Shown one piece after another: positions 26,485 to 38,944 of a stretch of DNA of 64,000 nucleotides. Position 1 is the stretch's first letter; each line of letters opens with the position of its first letter. Below the pieces are notes generated by a model that worked only from the letters and a program-made list of their open reading frames with translations, was not told the DNA's origin and searched no databases. The translations under genes and the position numbers were made by a program. This DNA comes from an uncultured Pelagibacteraceae bacterium (lineage in GTDB: Bacteria > Pseudomonadota > Alphaproteobacteria > Pelagibacterales > Pelagibacteraceae), in the NCBI GenBank assembly GCA_902574035.1, contig CACGMC010000002.1, forward strand, positions 202,865-266,864, written 5' to 3'.

Positions 26485-27975
26485 TTATTTATTTATTAAA
26501 TTTACTGTTAGCTCATTTTGGTGATTTTGGATTATTCCGTTTACCGAAATATTCATAGTATCTAGTAATGGTTCAGGATAAAATCCAAAAATTATACTTA
26601 CTAAACATAGCGCAATTAAGATTGTTGCTTCTAAATAATTGATATCCTTTAATTTTGTAACAATAGTATTGTTAGTATTTCCAAAAACTACTCTTTTAGC
26701 CATCCAAAGCATATATGCGGCGCAGAGAACAACGCCGGTACTTGCTAATATTGCAACCAAATAATTTATTTTGAACGCCCCCAATAATACTAGAAACTCT
26801 CCAATAAAACCCGTTGTTCCAGGTAAACCTAATGCACCAAGCACAAATATAATAAATATTAGTGAAAAATTTGGTAAATAATTAACTACCCCACCAAAAC
26901 TTTTAATCATTCTTGAACCAGTTCTGTCATATAAAACACCAACGCATAAAAATAAAGCGGCAGATATTATTCCGTGACTAATCATTTGAAACATGCTGCC
27001 CTCGATCCCTTGTTTATTGAAAGTAAATATACCAAGAGTTACAAAGCCCATATGTGCAACCGAGGAATAAGCGATCAGCTTTTTCATATCATCCTGCATT
27101 AAAGCTACTAATGAAGTATATATAATAGCGATAATACTTAGAGCAAAAACCAAGGGAGTGAAAAATTCTGAAGCAATCGGAAACATTCCTAGAGAAAACC
27201 TCAAGAAACCATATCCAGCCATTTTTAAAAGAATAGCTGCTAGAATTACAGAGCCTGCAGTGGGTGCCTCAACATGAGCATCTGGTAACCAAGTATGTAC
27301 AGGCCACATAGGGGTTTTAACAGCAAAAGAACTAAAAAAGGCTAACCATAATAAGTATTGATATTCTTTAGCTATTTTTAGTTTATATATTTCAGTGTAA
27401 TCAGTTGTTCCAACAGCCCAATAAATGAAAATAATAGCCGCCAGCATTAAAACTGAACCTAGTAAAGTAAATAAGAAGAATTTATAGGCTGAATAGATCT
27501 TTCTAGGGCCTCCCCAAATACCTATTATTAAAAACATAGGAATAAGTCCTGCTTCGAAAAATAGATAAAAAATAATTAAATCTAAAGAACAAAATACACC
27601 TATCATAAAAGTTTCTAGAATTAAGATTGCTATTAAAAACTCATTCAGTCTTTTTTTCACGCTAATAATACAAGAAACTATACATATTGGAGTAATAAAC
27701 GCTGTTAGAACTATAAATAAGATAGAAATTCCATCTATACCAAGTTTAAATTTTATAAGTCCGCTTATCCAGTTTTTTTCTTCTATGAATTGGAAACCAG
27801 CAAAACTTTTGTCAAAAGAATACCATAAGAAAAAAGTTAACAATAAATTTGCCATAGATGTGAATATGGAAATATAAATTGCGCTTGAGCTTTCGTTTTT
27901 TTTATTAGAGATAAATATGAATAAAGCCCCAAGAAGTGGAAGAAATATAATAGTAGATAAAATAGGAAAATCCAT
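26485..27975 (-). CDS. nuoM: NADH-quinone oxidoreductase subunit M
   Basis: Antiporter-like proton-pumping subunit of complex I, 496 residues and about 14 membrane helices. Family markers are LIFYLFFEAGLIPMFLIIG, TPMWPVHTWLPDAHVEAPT and KKLIAYSSVAHMGFVTLGIF. The glutamate in helix 5 (FFEAG) and lysines in the broken helices are those used for proton translocation in the family. It directly follows nuoL with no gap. Confidence 0.97.
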   Translation of the reverse strand: MDFPILSTIIFLPLLGALFIFISNKKNESSSAIYISIFTSMANLLLTFFLWYSFDKSFAGFQFIEEKNWISGLIKFKLGIDGISILFIVLTAFITPICIVSCIISVKKRLNEFLIAILILETFMIGVFCSLDLIIFYLFFEAGLIPMFLIIGIWGGPRKIYSAYKFFLFTLLGSVLMLAAIIFIYWAVGTTDYTEIYKLKIAKEYQYLLWLAFFSSFAVKTPMWPVHTWLPDAHVEAPTAGSVILAAILLKMAGYGFLRFSLGMFPIASEFFTPLVFALSIIAIIYTSLVALMQDDMKKLIAYSSVAHMGFVTLGIFTFNKQGIEGSMFQMISHGIISAALFLCVGVLYDRTGSRMIKSFGGVVNYLPNFSLIFIIFVLGALGLPGTTGFIGEFLVLLGAFKINYLVAILASTGVVLCAAYMLWMAKRVVFGNTNNTIVTKLKDINYLEATILIALCLVSIIFGFYPEPLLDTMNISVNGIIQNHQNELTVNLINK

Positions 27976-29880
27976 TTAATTTAAAATCAAGAAAGTTATT
28001 AAAGCAGAAAGACCTATCAACATTACAAAAGCGTAATCATAAATATAGCCGCTTTGAAACTGTATAGCTTTGTTGGAAATAAATTTTATAACTTTTGAAA
28101 TACCGTTTGGGCCAAATCGGTCTATAGTATCTTGATCACCTTTTTTCCAAAAGAAAACTCCAATTTTTTTCAAAGGTTTTATAAAAATAAAATCATAAAC
28201 TTCATCTATATACCATTTTTTAAGTAAGAAATTGTATAATGGTAAATTGGAATTTTTAACACCTTCTAGGATTGTTTTATCTTTTATATACAGGAAATAA
28301 GAAAGAGGTATCGCTAACGTGATTATTATTGGAGTTATTATAATTAGCCATATAGGAATATTTTCTAATTTTATAAAATCTAAAAATAAAATTGACTCGT
28401 TCCAAAAAGTAGAATTATTTCCAATAAATAAATCTTTAAAAAAATATCCCGCCAATAAGGCTCCGATAGCTAAAATTACTAAAGGAATAATCATCACCAA
28501 TGGGGACTCATGAGTTTTTTCTATTGGAATTGATTTGTTATTATATTTTCCTAAAAAAGTTTTAAAAAATAATCTCCAGGAATAAATTGCTGTTAAAAAG
28601 GCAGTAAAAACCCCTACTGAACAGGCATAATATCCTACTGATGTATCTTTTAAATAAGCAAATTCAATTATTGCATCTTTAGAATAAAAACCCGATAAAA
28701 ATGGGAAACCAGTTAAGGCTAGCGTGCCAATGAGCATAAGTATCATTGTATAAGGAATTTTTTTCCAAACTCCTCCCATTTTTGAAATATCCTGTTCCTC
28801 ATGAAATGCGTGAATAACTGAGCCAGCACCCAAAAACAAAAGAGCTTTGAAAAATGCATGAGTAAATAAATGAAACATAGCTATATGATATGCTCCTATG
28901 CCTGCAGCAAAAAACATATAACCTAACTGACTACAAGTAGAGTAAGCAATAATTTTTTTAATATCATTTTGAACTAAAGCCACCGAGGCAGCAAATAAAG
29001 CTGTTATCATTCCTATAATAGCAACAAGATTCATAGCAAACTGCGAGTACTCAAAAATTGGTGAGCATCTAACTACTAAAAATACCCCAGCAGTAACCAT
29101 AGTTGCGGCATGGATCAAGGCCGAAACTGGTGTGGGTCCTTCCATTGCATCTGGTAACCATGTATGTAATAAAAATTGAGCAGATTTTCCCATTGCACCA
29201 ATAAATAAAAATACACAAATTAATGTGATAACATTATATTCTCCACCAAAAATACTTAAATTTGTTTTTGTAAATTCTGGAACTAGAAGAAAAACTTCCT
29301 CAAAGTTTAACGTTCCAAATATAAGGAAAACAATAAATATTCCAATGGCTAAACCAAAATCACCCACTCTATTCACAATAAAAGCTTTTATAGCAGCATT
29401 GTTAGCTGTTTCTCTTTTAAACCAAAAACCTATTAACAAGTAAGAGCATAAACCAACTCCTTCCCACCCAAAAAATAACTGAAGAAAATTATCAGAAACA
29501 ACTAAGCATAACATTGAGAAAGTAAATAAAGATAAATATGACATGAACCTTGGTTTATGTGGATCTTGACTCATATACCCTATTGAATAAATGTGAACCA
29601 AAGCTGATACAGATGTTACTACCATTATCATTACTGAGCTCAATGGATCAATTTTAATTGACCAGTTAACATTTAAATTTCCAGAATTAATCCATTCAAA
29701 AATTAAATAATTTCCATAATTATCATTAATGAGACCATCATAGAAAATGAAACAAGAAATTACGGCTGATATGACAACCATTGAACAGGAAAAAATTTGA
29801 GAAAACAAGTTTCCAAAACTTTTTCCAAAGTAAGTGATGATGGATCCTATCAAAGGTAAAAATATTACTAAATATTCCAT
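27976..29880 (-). CDS. nuoL: NADH-quinone oxidoreductase subunit L
   Basis: Largest antiporter-like membrane subunit of complex I (634 residues). It carries the long lateral helix at the C-terminus that runs along the membrane arm. Visible signatures are FFGWEGVGLCSYLLIGFW, LLHTWLPDAMEGPTPVSALIHAATM (in part) and KKIIAYSTCSQLGYM. It lies between nuoK and nuoM with no spare bases. Confidence 0.97.
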   Translation of the reverse strand: MEYLVIFLPLIGSIITYFGKSFGNLFSQIFSCSMVVISAVISCFIFYDGLINDNYGNYLIFEWINSGNLNVNWSIKIDPLSSVMIMVVTSVSALVHIYSIGYMSQDPHKPRFMSYLSLFTFSMLCLVVSDNFLQLFFGWEGVGLCSYLLIGFWFKRETANNAAIKAFIVNRVGDFGLAIGIFIVFLIFGTLNFEEVFLLVPEFTKTNLSIFGGEYNVITLICVFLFIGAMGKSAQFLLHTWLPDAMEGPTPVSALIHAATMVTAGVFLVVRCSPIFEYSQFAMNLVAIIGMITALFAASVALVQNDIKKIIAYSTCSQLGYMFFAAGIGAYHIAMFHLFTHAFFKALLFLGAGSVIHAFHEEQDISKMGGVWKKIPYTMILMLIGTLALTGFPFLSGFYSKDAIIEFAYLKDTSVGYYACSVGVFTAFLTAIYSWRLFFKTFLGKYNNKSIPIEKTHESPLVMIIPLVILAIGALLAGYFFKDLFIGNNSTFWNESILFLDFIKLENIPIWLIIITPIIITLAIPLSYFLYIKDKTILEGVKNSNLPLYNFLLKKWYIDEVYDFIFIKPLKKIGVFFWKKGDQDTIDRFGPNGISKVIKFISNKAIQFQSGYIYDYAFVMLIGLSALITFLILN

Positions 29881-30192
29881 TTATCCTTTCATTTCGTGAA
29901 TGTCTTCCACTCTGATAGATCCTTTATTTCTGTAAAATATAACTATAATGGCTAAACCAATAGCAGCTTCAGCTGCCGCTACAGTTAAGATCAACATTGT
30001 AAATATTTGGCCTAATAAGTCCCCTGAGAAAATTGAAAAAGAAATTAAATTAATATTTACAGATAGTAAAATTAATTCGACTGACATTAAAATTACAATT
30101 ACATTTTTCCGATTTAAAAAAATTCCTATTACCCCGAGAAAGAAGATTATAGCTCCTAATGTTAAATAATGCCCCAAACCGATTTCAATCAT
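29881..30192 (-). CDS. nuoK: NADH-quinone oxidoreductase subunit K
   Basis: Small membrane subunit (103 residues, three helices, homologous to MrpC/ND4L) with glutamates in the helices ([14 protein letters not shown]) used in proton transfer. The track start at 30195 is TTG; the ATG at 30192 gives [17 protein letters not shown], the family N-terminus. It overlaps nuoJ by eight bases. Confidence 0.96.
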   Translation of the reverse strand: MIEIGLGHYLTLGAIIFFLGVIGIFLNRKNVIVILMSVELILLSVNINLISFSIFSGDLLGQIFTMLILTVAAAEAAIGLAIIVIFYRNKGSIRVEDIHEMKG

Positions 30193-30814
30193 CAATTTTT
30201 ACTCCCTTATTAAATTCAACATCCTTTAACATTACTGCAGATGCTTTATCCCTGGAAATTTGTTTGAGATAACTTTGTGTTTTCACATTTTCTCTTTTTC
30301 TGTATGTTAATATTATAGCTCCAACCATTGAAAGAAGAAGAATTACACCTGATAACTGGAAGTATAAAATATAATCCGTATACATCACACTTCCAATTGA
30401 ATGAGTGTTCGTTATTGATGTATCAATAACTAGATTGGAACTAGACATTATATTTTCTTTATATTTCCAGCCACCAACAACAACTAAAAGTTCAAGTAGA
30501 ATTAAAACTGAAACTATCAATCCTGAAGGTATATGAGTAGATTTTTGACCAACGAACCAAGATTGTTTTTGTTGTGCAACATTCAACATCATAACAACAA
30601 ACAAAAACAATACTGCAACCGCTCCTACATATACTATTAAAAGTATCATGCCCAAAAACTCTGCTCCGACCATAATAAATAAACAACCAACTGAGATGAA
30701 ATCTAAAATTAAAAAGAAAACAGAGTTTACTGTGCTTCTTGAAGTAATTACCATCAAAGCAGAAAAGATTGCTAAAATAGAGAAGAAGTAGAAAAAAATT
30801 GCATGAGCTAACAT
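30185..30814 (-). CDS. nuoJ: NADH-quinone oxidoreductase subunit J
   Basis: Membrane subunit ND6 homologue of complex I, 209 residues with five helices. The conserved third helix region is [20 protein letters not shown], which contains the pi-bulge involved in coupling. A charged C-terminal tail of about 40 residues follows the last helix. It is adjacent to nuoI and overlaps nuoK. Confidence 0.96.
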   Translation of the reverse strand: MLAHAIFFYFFSILAIFSALMVITSRSTVNSVFFLILDFISVGCLFIMVGAEFLGMILLIVYVGAVAVLFLFVVMMLNVAQQKQSWFVGQKSTHIPSGLIVSVLILLELLVVVGGWKYKENIMSSSNLVIDTSITNTHSIGSVMYTDYILYFQLSGVILLLSMVGAIILTYRKRENVKTQSYLKQISRDKASAVMLKDVEFNKGVKIDD

Positions 30815-31300
30815 TTATTTATAAATTTTGTCTGTTTTTAAATTTTTGGCTAGTACAGACTCCCATCTATCTCCGTTGTCTAATAATTTTTCTTTATTGT
30901 AGTAAAGCTCTTCTCTAGTTTCTGTAGCAAATTCAAAGTTTGGGCCTTGTACTATTGCATCAACAGGGCAAGACTCTTGGCATAGGCCGCAATATATACA
31001 CTTCAACATGTCGATATCGTATCTAGTTGTTTTTCTGCTACCATCTTTCCTCTCCTCTGACTCGATAGTAATAGCCTGAGCAGGACACACTGCTTCACAA
31101 AGCTTGCAAGCTATACATCTTTCTTCACCGTTTGGATATCTTCTTAACGCATGCTCTCCTCTATACCGTGGGCTAATTTGACCTTTTTCAAATGGGTAAT
31201 TAATTGTTTTTTTAGGTCTAAATATTTCTCTAATTGCTTTAATTATTGCTAAGAAAAATTCAGTTAAAAATATAGTTTTTAAAAATCTATTTAAATTCAT
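30815..31300 (-). CDS. nuoI: NADH-quinone oxidoreductase subunit I, ferredoxin-like
   Basis: Carries iron-sulfur clusters N6a and N6b in the peripheral arm of complex I. Two 4Fe-4S motifs are intact: [12 protein letters not shown] and [30 protein letters not shown] precedes the first. At 161 residues the length is normal. It overlaps nuoH by one base. Confidence 0.97.
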   Translation of the reverse strand: MNLNRFLKTIFLTEFFLAIIKAIREIFRPKKTINYPFEKGQISPRYRGEHALRRYPNGEERCIACKLCEAVCPAQAITIESEERKDGSRKTTRYDIDMLKCIYCGLCQESCPVDAIVQGPNFEFATETREELYYNKEKLLDNGDRWESVLAKNLKTDKIYK

Positions 31301-32304
31301 TAAAATGAACCTTTCGGTAATTTATCAAAATAAAGTAAAAAACTTGCAGTTAAGACTACGTAAATAAGTGAAAATGGTAAAAAAACTTTCCATCCTAATC
31401 TCATTAATTGATCGTAACGATATCTTGGTACAATTGCCTTAATAATTGCGAATAAAAAAAACAGGAATAAAATTTTAAATATCATCCAAAAAGGTGCTGG
31501 AACAACATTAAATGGGTATATGTCTAGTGGAGGTAGCCATCCTCCTAAAAATAAAATAGATCCCATTGCACACATCAAAAGAATATTAGCGTATTCCCCC
31601 AACCAAAACATTGCATACATCATTCCAGAATATTCTGTTTGATACCCTGCAACTAATTCTGCCTCTGCTTCTGGTAAATCGAAAGGTGGCCTGTTAGTTT
31701 CTGCTAATGCAGATATAAAAAAAACAACAAACATTGGGAAAAGTGGGATAACATACCAAAGATTTTTCTGGGCTAATACAATATCATTCAGATTTAGAGA
31801 ACCAACACATAATAATACATTTATGATTATTATACCTATTGAAACTTCATATGATACCATTTGTGCGGCAGACCTTATAGCACCCAAAAAAGGATACTTA
31901 GAATTAGAGGCCCATCCTCCCATTATGATTCCATAAACTCCTAAAGAGGAGATTGCAAAAAGATAAAGTATTCCAACATTAATATTTGATAATACTAATG
32001 TTTCGCTTAAAGGTATTACAGCCCAAGCTACTAAAGCTAAAGTCATTGTTATTATTGGAGCTAGAATAAAAATTGTCTTATTCGCGCTTGCTGGAATAAT
32101 TATTTCTTTAAAAATATACTTTAAAGCATCTGCTAATGTTTGAAATAAACCAAAAGGTCCCACAACGTTTGGGCCTCTTCTTTTTTGTACTAAACCCCAA
32201 ACTCTTCGATCTAACCAAACAATCATTGCAACAGAGACTAATATAGGAATTACTAAAAATATAATTTTATATATTTCATTTATCAAAGTATTTAAATATT
32301 CCAT
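31300..32304 (-). CDS. nuoH: NADH-quinone oxidoreductase subunit H
   Basis: Membrane subunit (ND1) that forms the quinone chamber with NuoB and NuoD. The 334 residues and about eight helices match the family. Markers are [20 protein letters not shown] and [20 protein letters not shown], the acidic loop of the E-channel. The gene lies directly after nuoG. Confidence 0.97.
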   Translation of the reverse strand: MEYLNTLINEIYKIIFLVIPILVSVAMIVWLDRRVWGLVQKRRGPNVVGPFGLFQTLADALKYIFKEIIIPASANKTIFILAPIITMTLALVAWAVIPLSETLVLSNINVGILYLFAISSLGVYGIIMGGWASNSKYPFLGAIRSAAQMVSYEVSIGIIIINVLLCVGSLNLNDIVLAQKNLWYVIPLFPMFVVFFISALAETNRPPFDLPEAEAELVAGYQTEYSGMMYAMFWLGEYANILLMCAMGSILFLGGWLPPLDIYPFNVVPAPFWMIFKILFLFFLFAIIKAIVPRYRYDQLMRLGWKVFLPFSLIYVVLTASFLLYFDKLPKGSF

Positions 32305-34353
32305 TTAATTATTAGTCCCCGACTTTTTATATTTTAATTTTATATCCCGGCACTCACTCATAACTTTTGAAGCTCTAGATATGCTATTAGAAAAATAGTA
32401 ATCAATTGGATTAATATATATGCTTTCCTTTTCAAAATTATTATAAACTTTTTTTGATGGCTCTTTATACTTAGGTAGTTTGTTTAAAGACTCAAAGTTT
32501 ACTATTTTTTCTAAAACTTCATCTCTTAAAGTATTAAAACTATTAAAGAGATTTTTATTTTTATAAGCATTTGTTAATTTGTTAAGTACCTTCCAACTTT
32601 CTAGAGCTTCGCCAGCAGGGTAAGATGCCTTTCTACACTCTTGAACTCTTCCTTCTAAGTTTTCATAAAACCCATTTTCTTCAGTATAAGCAGCGCTCGG
32701 TAGAATTACATCCGCTATCTCAGCTCCACGATCACCATGGCTCCCTTGATAAATTATAAATTCATTATTTTTTTTAAGTTTAAGGTTATCTGAGTTTAGC
32801 AAATATAATATCTTAAATTTATTATTTTTTATATTGTTGAAAAACTCAAAATTATTTTTATCTTTATCAATTATTTTTAAATCCAAAGCCCCAACCGTCG
32901 AAGCATTTTGAATTAAAATATTTAACGCATTCCATTTTTCACTAATCAATTTTTTTTGATACAGAAAGTTTTTGAGTTCTTCAAAAATAAATCCACCAGA
33001 GTTCAGTTCTAAAGCCGACTCTCCTATTATAATTAAAGGTTTTTTCGCGGTGTCAAAAACTCTGTTAAATTCATGTTTTTCCTCAATAATGTCTTTAATT
33101 GTTTGGGTGTTATCCCCTATAATTTTATATTCATAAGTCTGATCCCCAGGGTCCCCAACTGAAAAAATTGACGTTTTATTGTTTCTAAAAGCTTTTCTTA
33201 TTCTAGCATTTAAAATAGTGGCTTCGTGCCTGGGATTACAACCTACTAGTAATATTAAATCGGATTTTTCTATTCCATTTATTGATGAATTAAACAAATA
33301 ATTCATTTTATCTTCTGAGTTGATATAAAAATTTTTTTCCCTGAACTCTAAGTTGTTACTTCCTAATAATTCAAAAAATTTTTTAAATGCCAGTGTTGTT
33401 TCTAGACTTACAAGATCTCCTATATGACCAGCGATTTGTGAGTTTTCAGTTTCATTGAACTTTTTAATAATCACATTTAACGCTTCATCCCAACTAGATT
33501 TGATTAATTTATTATTTTTTTTTACATACGGGGTATCAAGTCTTTGCTTTAATAATCCATCACATGAATATCTTGTTTTATCTGAAATCCATTCTTCATT
33601 GATATCCTCATTTAATCTTGGGAGAATTCTTTTCACTTCCCATCCATAGGTGTCTACTCTTATATTTGAACCAACAGCATCTAATACGTCAATGCTCTCA
33701 GTTTTTTTTAATTCCCAAGGTCTAGCAGAGAACGCGTAAGGTTTTGAAGTTAAAGCTCCTACCGGACATAAATCTATTACATTGCCTGATAATTCAGACT
33801 CCATAGATTTTTCTAAGTAAGTTGTTATCTCCATGTTTTCACCTCTACCTATGGCTCCTATCTCTGGCACTCCTGCAACTTCAGTTGCAAATCTCACACA
33901 TCTAGTGCAATGAATGCATCTGGTCATTTGAGTTTTTATTAAAGGACCCATATATTTTTCACTTACATATCTTTTGTTTTCTGAAAATCTCGATTTATCT
34001 ACTCCATAATAAAGTGACTGGTCTTGAAGATCGCATTCACCACCTTGATCACATACTGGACAATCTAAAGGATGATTAGCTAAAAGAAATTCCATAACAC
34101 CCTTCCTTGCTTTTTCAACCATTTCAGTGTTAGTTTTAATACTCATACCCTCAGTTGCAGGCATTGCACAAGATGCTATTGGTTTACGTGATTTATCCAT
34201 TTCTACTAAACACATTCTACAGTTTCCAGCAATTGAAAGTTTTTCGTGATAACAAAATCTTGGTATCTCCGCACCAGCTAACTCACATGCTTGAAGAACC
34301 GTCATACCTGACTGGAATTCTATTTCTTTACCGTTGACAATTATTTTAGGCAT
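32305..34353 (-). CDS. nuoG: NADH-quinone oxidoreductase subunit G
   Basis: Large peripheral-arm subunit (682 residues) with several Fe-S clusters. The N-terminal 2Fe-2S ligands are in [21 protein letters not shown] (shown in part), followed by [15 protein letters not shown] and [17 protein letters not shown]. The C-terminal part is a molybdopterin-oxidoreductase-like fold (from about residue 220) that has lost the cofactor. An eight-base overlap with nuoF places it in the nuo operon. Confidence 0.97.
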   Translation of the reverse strand: MPKIIVNGKEIEFQSGMTVLQACELAGAEIPRFCYHEKLSIAGNCRMCLVEMDKSRKPIASCAMPATEGMSIKTNTEMVEKARKGVMEFLLANHPLDCPVCDQGGECDLQDQSLYYGVDKSRFSENKRYVSEKYMGPLIKTQMTRCIHCTRCVRFATEVAGVPEIGAIGRGENMEITTYLEKSMESELSGNVIDLCPVGALTSKPYAFSARPWELKKTESIDVLDAVGSNIRVDTYGWEVKRILPRLNEDINEEWISDKTRYSCDGLLKQRLDTPYVKKNNKLIKSSWDEALNVIIKKFNETENSQIAGHIGDLVSLETTLAFKKFFELLGSNNLEFREKNFYINSEDKMNYLFNSSINGIEKSDLILLVGCNPRHEATILNARIRKAFRNNKTSIFSVGDPGDQTYEYKIIGDNTQTIKDIIEEKHEFNRVFDTAKKPLIIIGESALELNSGGFIFEELKNFLYQKKLISEKWNALNILIQNASTVGALDLKIIDKDKNNFEFFNNIKNNKFKILYLLNSDNLKLKKNNEFIIYQGSHGDRGAEIADVILPSAAYTEENGFYENLEGRVQECRKASYPAGEALESWKVLNKLTNAYKNKNLFNSFNTLRDEVLEKIVNFESLNKLPKYKEPSKKVYNNFEKESIYINPIDYYFSNSISRASKVMSECRDIKLKYKKSGTNN

Positions 34354-35689
34354 TCTTTTTTTCTAATAAGTGTTGATCAATTAAATAAGGGACATCTTTC
34401 TTTTTTTTTATAAGAGGGTCATTGCTACATTTTTTATCAACTTCTTTTCTAAAATGTCTTAATAAACCTTGAACAGGCCAAGCTGAACCTTCTCCAAAAG
34501 CACAAATTGTATGACCTTCAATTTGTTTGGTAACATCTTCTAATAAATCTATGTCACTTAGAGTTGTTTCACCTTTCGTTGCTCTGTTTAAAATTCTCCA
34601 CATCCAACCAGAACCTTCTCTACAAGGAGTACACTGGCCGCAACTCTCGTGTTTGTAGAACCTTGCTATCCTTGCCATGCATGAAACAATATCTTGGTCT
34701 TTGTTAATGACAACTATACCTGCGGTGCCTAAACCGCTTTTGTTTTCTATTAGAGAGTCAAAATCCATTTTAATTGTTTCGCATATTTTTTTTGGTAATA
34801 AAGGCATTGAAGATCCACCTGGTATTACTGCTTGTAAATTATCCCAACCTCCAACTACGCCTCCAGCATAGGTATTTATTAACTCTTTAAGAGGAATACC
34901 CATTTCTTCTTCAACGTTGCATGGCGAATTTACATTTCCAGATATACAAAAAATTTTTGTACCAGTATTTTTTGGTCTACCTAAGGACGCAAACCATTTA
35001 CCACCACGCCTCAAAATTGTCGGTACTACTGCTATTGTCTCGACATTATTAACTATAGTTGGACATCCGTATAAACCAACAAGTGCTGGAAATGGAGGTT
35101 TTAACCGTGGTTGACCTTTATTTCCCTCAATACTCTCTAAAAGCGCAGTTTCTTCTCCACAAATATAAGCTCCAGCACCATAATGAATATGAATATCAAA
35201 ATCCCAGCCTGATCCACAAGCATTCTTTCCTAAAAAACTTCTTTTGTAAGCTTGATCTATAGCATCTTGAAGTCTTTGGCCCTCAAAAGAATATTCGCCT
35301 CTAATATAAATATAGCAAACATGTGCTCCAGTTGCATAACCTGCGATCAAACATCCCTCTATTAATTTTTGAGGCTCAAATCTTAATATATCACGATCCT
35401 TGCATGTTCCAGGTTCGGACTCATCGGCATTAATAACTAAATAATGTGGCCTCGAACCAATTTTTTTAGGAGCAAAAGACCATTTCATACCAGTTGAAAA
35501 ACCAGCACCTCCTCTACCTCTTAGTTCTGAAGTCTTCACCTCATTTATAATCCAATCTTTTCCTTTTGAAATAATTTCTTTTGTATCTTTCCAATCATCA
35601 CGTTCTATAGCTTTATCTATTTCCCATCCAAGGTTATTATATAAATTTTTAAATATCTTATTTTCCTTTTTAAGCATGTTCTGTGCCAT
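34346..35689 (-). CDS. nuoF: NADH-quinone oxidoreductase subunit F
   Basis: NADH- and FMN-binding subunit. In 447 residues the NADH site is seen in [14 protein letters not shown], the FMN site in [13 protein letters not shown], and the N3 cluster ligands in [12 protein letters not shown] with a later Cys in [13 protein letters not shown]. The ATG at 35689 overlaps nuoE by 20 bases. A second ATG four codons in would cut the overlap to eight, and neither has a clear ribosome binding site. Confidence 0.97.
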   Translation of the reverse strand: MAQNMLKKENKIFKNLYNNLGWEIDKAIERDDWKDTKEIISKGKDWIINEVKTSELRGRGGAGFSTGMKWSFAPKKIGSRPHYLVINADESEPGTCKDRDILRFEPQKLIEGCLIAGYATGAHVCYIYIRGEYSFEGQRLQDAIDQAYKRSFLGKNACGSGWDFDIHIHYGAGAYICGEETALLESIEGNKGQPRLKPPFPALVGLYGCPTIVNNVETIAVVPTILRRGGKWFASLGRPKNTGTKIFCISGNVNSPCNVEEEMGIPLKELINTYAGGVVGGWDNLQAVIPGGSSMPLLPKKICETIKMDFDSLIENKSGLGTAGIVVINKDQDIVSCMARIARFYKHESCGQCTPCREGSGWMWRILNRATKGETTLSDIDLLEDVTKQIEGHTICAFGEGSAWPVQGLLRHFRKEVDKKCSNDPLIKKKKDVPYLIDQHLLEKKNA

Positions 35690-36275
35690 TAATTGTTTTT
35701 ACATTTTCAGGAGAAGTGTTTTTTCTTCCTCTATAAGAGCCGGGTTTTAATAATTTATCTTTAAATATTGAATCTATTATTTTAGCAGTGCTTTTTTCAT
35801 CTAAATCTTCATAATAATCATTGTTAATTTGCATCATTGGAGCATTAACGCAAGCACCCAAACATTCCACTTCTGTCCAAGAGCACTCACCATTTTTAGA
35901 AATTTGATTTTCTTTATCAGATATTTTTTCTTTGCAAACTTTTACTATTTTATCAGCACCTCTAATCATACATGGTGTCGTTGTACAAACTTGAATAAAG
36001 TATTTGCCTACTGGAGATAAATTAAACATACTATAAAAAGTAGCAACTTCATATACGCTGATGTAGGGCATTGATAAATATTTTGAAATATATTTAATTG
36101 CAGCAAGGGGTATCCAATTATTGTTTTGTTTCTGAGCCAAGTATAAGAGAGGCATTACTGCACTTTTTTTATTTTTTTCTGGATATTTTTTTAAAATTTC
36201 TTGAGCAATATTCTTAGTTTTTTCATTAAACTCAAATGTCTTAGGTTGTTCAGGATTTACTTTTTTAATACTCAT
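35670..36275 (-). CDS. nuoE: NADH-quinone oxidoreductase subunit E
   Basis: Thioredoxin-like 2Fe-2S subunit (cluster N1a), 201 residues. The ligands are in [12 protein letters not shown] and [16 protein letters not shown] lysine- and glycine-rich tail after residue 170 ([16 protein letters not shown]) is typical of alphaproteobacterial NuoE. It overlaps nuoD by four bases and nuoF by up to 20. Confidence 0.96.
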   Translation of the reverse strand: MSIKKVNPEQPKTFEFNEKTKNIAQEILKKYPEKNKKSAVMPLLYLAQKQNNNWIPLAAIKYISKYLSMPYISVYEVATFYSMFNLSPVGKYFIQVCTTTPCMIRGADKIVKVCKEKISDKENQISKNGECSWTEVECLGACVNAPMMQINNDYYEDLDEKSTAKIIDSIFKDKLLKPGSYRGRKNTSPENVKTINGTEHA

Positions 36276-37444
36276 CTATCAACCTCTCCAAAAACTATAT
36301 CAAGTGACCCTAAAACAGCTGGGACATCCGCTAACATATGCCCTTTGATTAAATAATCCATTGCTTGTAGATGAGAAAATCCTGGAGCTCGTATTTTACA
36401 TCTGTAAGGTCTATTGCTTCCATCTGATATTAAATATACTCCAAATTCTCCTTTAGGGGCTTCTACTGCTGAGTAAACATTTCCAGCAGGAACTCTAAAT
36501 CCCTCTGTAAATAATTTAAAGTGATGAATGAGGGCTTCCATAGACTGTTTTAAATCATCTCTATTAGGTGGGGAAATTTTTCCATCAACAGTTTTAATCG
36601 GTCCTTTAGGTAAACTTTCTATGCACTGTTTAATAATTTTTATACTCTCTCTCATTTCTTCTATTCTACAAAGATATCTGTCATAACAGTCCCCATTTTT
36701 ACCTACAGGGATTTTAAATTTTAAATACTGGTAACATTCATAAGGTTGAGATTTTCTTAAGTCCCACGGTACTCCGGAGCCTCTTAACATTACCCCAGTG
36801 AAACTGTGATCCAGTGCATCTTTTTTTGATACCAATCCAATATCAACATTTCTTTGTTTAAAAATTCTGTTTTCTGTTAACAGGTCCTCTAAATCGTCAA
36901 TAATTTTTGGAAAAGTTTCACAAAACTTTCCTATATCTTCAACAAGCTTAGTTGGTAAGTCTTTATGTACACCGCCAGTTCTAAAATAATTTGCATGAAG
37001 TCTTGAACCTGAAGCCCTCTCATAGAAAGTCATAAGAGTTTCTCTCTCTTCAAATCCCCACAAAGAGGGTGTTAAAGCTCCTACATCCAAAGCTTGTGTA
37101 GTTACATTTAATATATGACTTAAAATCCTTCCAATTTCACAAAAAATTACTCTAATGTATTTAGCTCTTATAGGTACTTCTATTTTTAATAATTTTTCTG
37201 TTGCAAGAGCGAAAGCATGCTCTTGATTCATTGGGGCTACATAATCCAACCTATCAAAGTATGGTAAAGCTTGAGTATAGGTTTTATTTTCTATTAACTT
37301 TTCAGTTCCTCGGTGTAATAAACCAATATGTGGATCGGCTTTTTCAACTATTTCACCTTCTAGTTCTAGAATTAGTCTCAACACTCCATGTGCTGCAGGA
37401 TGTTGAGGGCCAAAATTTAATGTCATTGATTTAGTTTTCTTCAT
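36272..37444 (-). CDS. nuoD: NADH-quinone oxidoreductase subunit D
   Basis: 49-kDa subunit homologue lining the quinone-binding cavity. It has 390 residues with the N-terminal [18 protein letters not shown] containing the conserved quinone-site histidine, [14 protein letters not shown], and the C-terminal [17 protein letters not shown]. It overlaps nuoC and nuoE by four bases each, so translation is coupled on both sides. Confidence 0.97.
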   Translation of the reverse strand: MKKTKSMTLNFGPQHPAAHGVLRLILELEGEIVEKADPHIGLLHRGTEKLIENKTYTQALPYFDRLDYVAPMNQEHAFALATEKLLKIEVPIRAKYIRVIFCEIGRILSHILNVTTQALDVGALTPSLWGFEERETLMTFYERASGSRLHANYFRTGGVHKDLPTKLVEDIGKFCETFPKIIDDLEDLLTENRIFKQRNVDIGLVSKKDALDHSFTGVMLRGSGVPWDLRKSQPYECYQYLKFKIPVGKNGDCYDRYLCRIEEMRESIKIIKQCIESLPKGPIKTVDGKISPPNRDDLKQSMEALIHHFKLFTEGFRVPAGNVYSAVEAPKGEFGVYLISDGSNRPYRCKIRAPGFSHLQAMDYLIKGHMLADVPAVLGSLDIVFGEVDR

Positions 37445-38046
37445 TTTTTATTGCTTTCTTTTATTTCTTTTAAATACTTTGTTCCTTCCCAAGGACTACT
37501 AAAATCAAAATTCCTGTAATTTTGTTCTAATTTAACTGGCTCGTATATTACCTTTTTTTCTTTTTCGCTGTATCTCACCTCATTAAATCCTGTGAGCGGG
37601 AAATCTTTTCTTAAAGGGTGTCCTTTAAAATTGTAATCAGTAAGAATTCTTCTTAGGTCAGGATGATTGATAAATCTAATACCATACATATCAAAAATTT
37701 CCCTCTCCATCCAGTTGGCTGAAGGAAATATCTTTACGATAGATTGTGTTTTTTCATTTGTTTCTAATCTAATAGATATCTTAGCTCTTAGATTGTTCTC
37801 TATTGAAAGCAATAAGTAAACTAATTCAAATCTTTTTTCTTCATTAGGGTAATCAATTGCTGCTATATCAATCAATTGCTTAAATTTTAATCTCTCATCA
37901 AGTTTTAGAAATTTAATGACGTCAATTATTTCGCTTGTTGAGGTTTTAAATAATAACTCCTCAAAAACTATTTCAGAACCAGATATTTTACTTGAGAGTT
38001 CTGAATTGACCAATTTTTCTACTTTGTCCAGTTTTTCTTTAATCAT
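37441..38046 (-). CDS. nuoC: NADH-quinone oxidoreductase subunit C
   Basis: 30-kDa subunit homologue of the peripheral arm, 201 residues and separate from NuoD (unlike E. coli, where C and D are fused). The family signature [20 protein letters not shown] and [13 protein letters not shown] are present. It sits two bases after nuoB. Confidence 0.96.
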   Translation of the reverse strand: MIKEKLDKVEKLVNSELSSKISGSEIVFEELLFKTSTSEIIDVIKFLKLDERLKFKQLIDIAAIDYPNEEKRFELVYLLLSIENNLRAKISIRLETNEKTQSIVKIFPSANWMEREIFDMYGIRFINHPDLRRILTDYNFKGHPLRKDFPLTGFNEVRYSEKEKKVIYEPVKLEQNYRNFDFSSPWEGTKYLKEIKESNKK

Positions 38047-38048
38047 TT

Positions 38049-38579
38049 TTACCTCGTAATATCACCCTCTCTTCTAATTTTTTTTTGAAGTTGTAGAATT
38101 CCATACAACAGAGCTTCAGCAGAGGGTGGGCAACCTGGAACATAAATATCAACTGGTACAATTTTATCACAGCCTCTGACTACAGAATATGAATAATGAT
38201 AATATCCTCCCCCATTAGCGCAACTACCCATTGATATTACATATCTTGGTTCTGGCATCTGATCATAAACTTTTCTTAAAGCTGGAGCCATCTTGTTGGT
38301 AAGTGTTCCAGCGACTATCATTACATCTGATTGTCTCGGTGAAGCTCTAGGCGCTGCACCAAACCTTTCAAGATCGTATCTAGGCATAGACGTATGCATC
38401 ATTTCCACAGCACAACAAGCAAGACCAAAAGTCATCCAGTGTAAAGATCCTGTTCTTGCCCAATTAATAAGATTATTTGTTGAAGTAGTAATAAATCCTT
38501 TTTCTGCGAAGTCTTTAGCTATTTGCTTAAACTCATCAGGTACTTTTTTAAGTTTTTCATCTGAGTCTATTATTCTCAT
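38049..38579 (-). CDS. nuoB: NADH-quinone oxidoreductase subunit B
   Basis: Carries the terminal 4Fe-4S cluster N2 that reduces quinone. Cysteines are seen in [21 protein letters not shown] and [11 protein letters not shown]. The track starts at 38606. I prefer the ATG at 38579 because it forms an ATGA overlap with the nuoA stop, has GGAG five bases upstream, and gives 176 residues beginning MRIIDSDEK. The longer form would overlap nuoA by 31 bases without a ribosome binding site. Confidence 0.95.
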   Translation of the reverse strand: MRIIDSDEKLKKVPDEFKQIAKDFAEKGFITTSTNNLINWARTGSLHWMTFGLACCAVEMMHTSMPRYDLERFGAAPRASPRQSDVMIVAGTLTNKMAPALRKVYDQMPEPRYVISMGSCANGGGYYHYSYSVVRGCDKIVPVDIYVPGCPPSAEALLYGILQLQKKIRREGDITR

Positions 38580-38944
38580 TCCCACTCCAATGCTCCCTTT
38601 TTCCATTCATAGATAAATCCAATAGTTAGCACAGCTAAGAATACCATCATGGACCAAAACCCAAATATTCCAATTTTTCCTAAAGAGATAGCCCATGGAA
38701 ATAAGAAAGCTATTTCTAAATCAAATATAATGAAAAGTATCGCTACTAAATAAAATCTTACATCAAATTCCATTCTAGAATCATCAAACGCATCAAATCC
38801 ACATTCATAAGCTGAGAGTTTTTCGGGATCTGGATTGTTGGGTGATGATATAAAATTGATTAGTATAAAGCCTGCACTTAAAAGTAAGGCTATAAATAAA
38901 AATATTATTATTGATAAATAGTCTGTTAAAAAATTATAAATCAT
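38576..38944 (-). CDS. nuoA: NADH-quinone oxidoreductase subunit A
   Basis: ND3 homologue, three membrane helices, 122 residues, with the conserved loop [20 protein letters not shown] near the quinone site. It is the first gene of the complex I operon. The start is ambiguous. The ATG at 38944 gives [15 protein letters not shown], which fits family length, but a TTG three codons upstream (38953) is better placed, six bases after GAGG. That GAGG lies inside an inverted repeat. Confidence 0.95.
   Translation of the reverse strand: MIYNFLTDYLSIIIFLFIALLLSAGFILINFISSPNNPDPEKLSAYECGFDAFDDSRMEFDVRFYLVAILFIIFDLEIAFLFPWAISLGKIGIFGFWSMMVFLAVLTIGFIYEWKKGALEWE

Noticed and set aside
30492-30686. 64-residue minus-strand ORF in another frame of nuoJ
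   Set aside because: Same-strand out-of-frame shadow with odd composition; the nuoJ frame explains the sequence.
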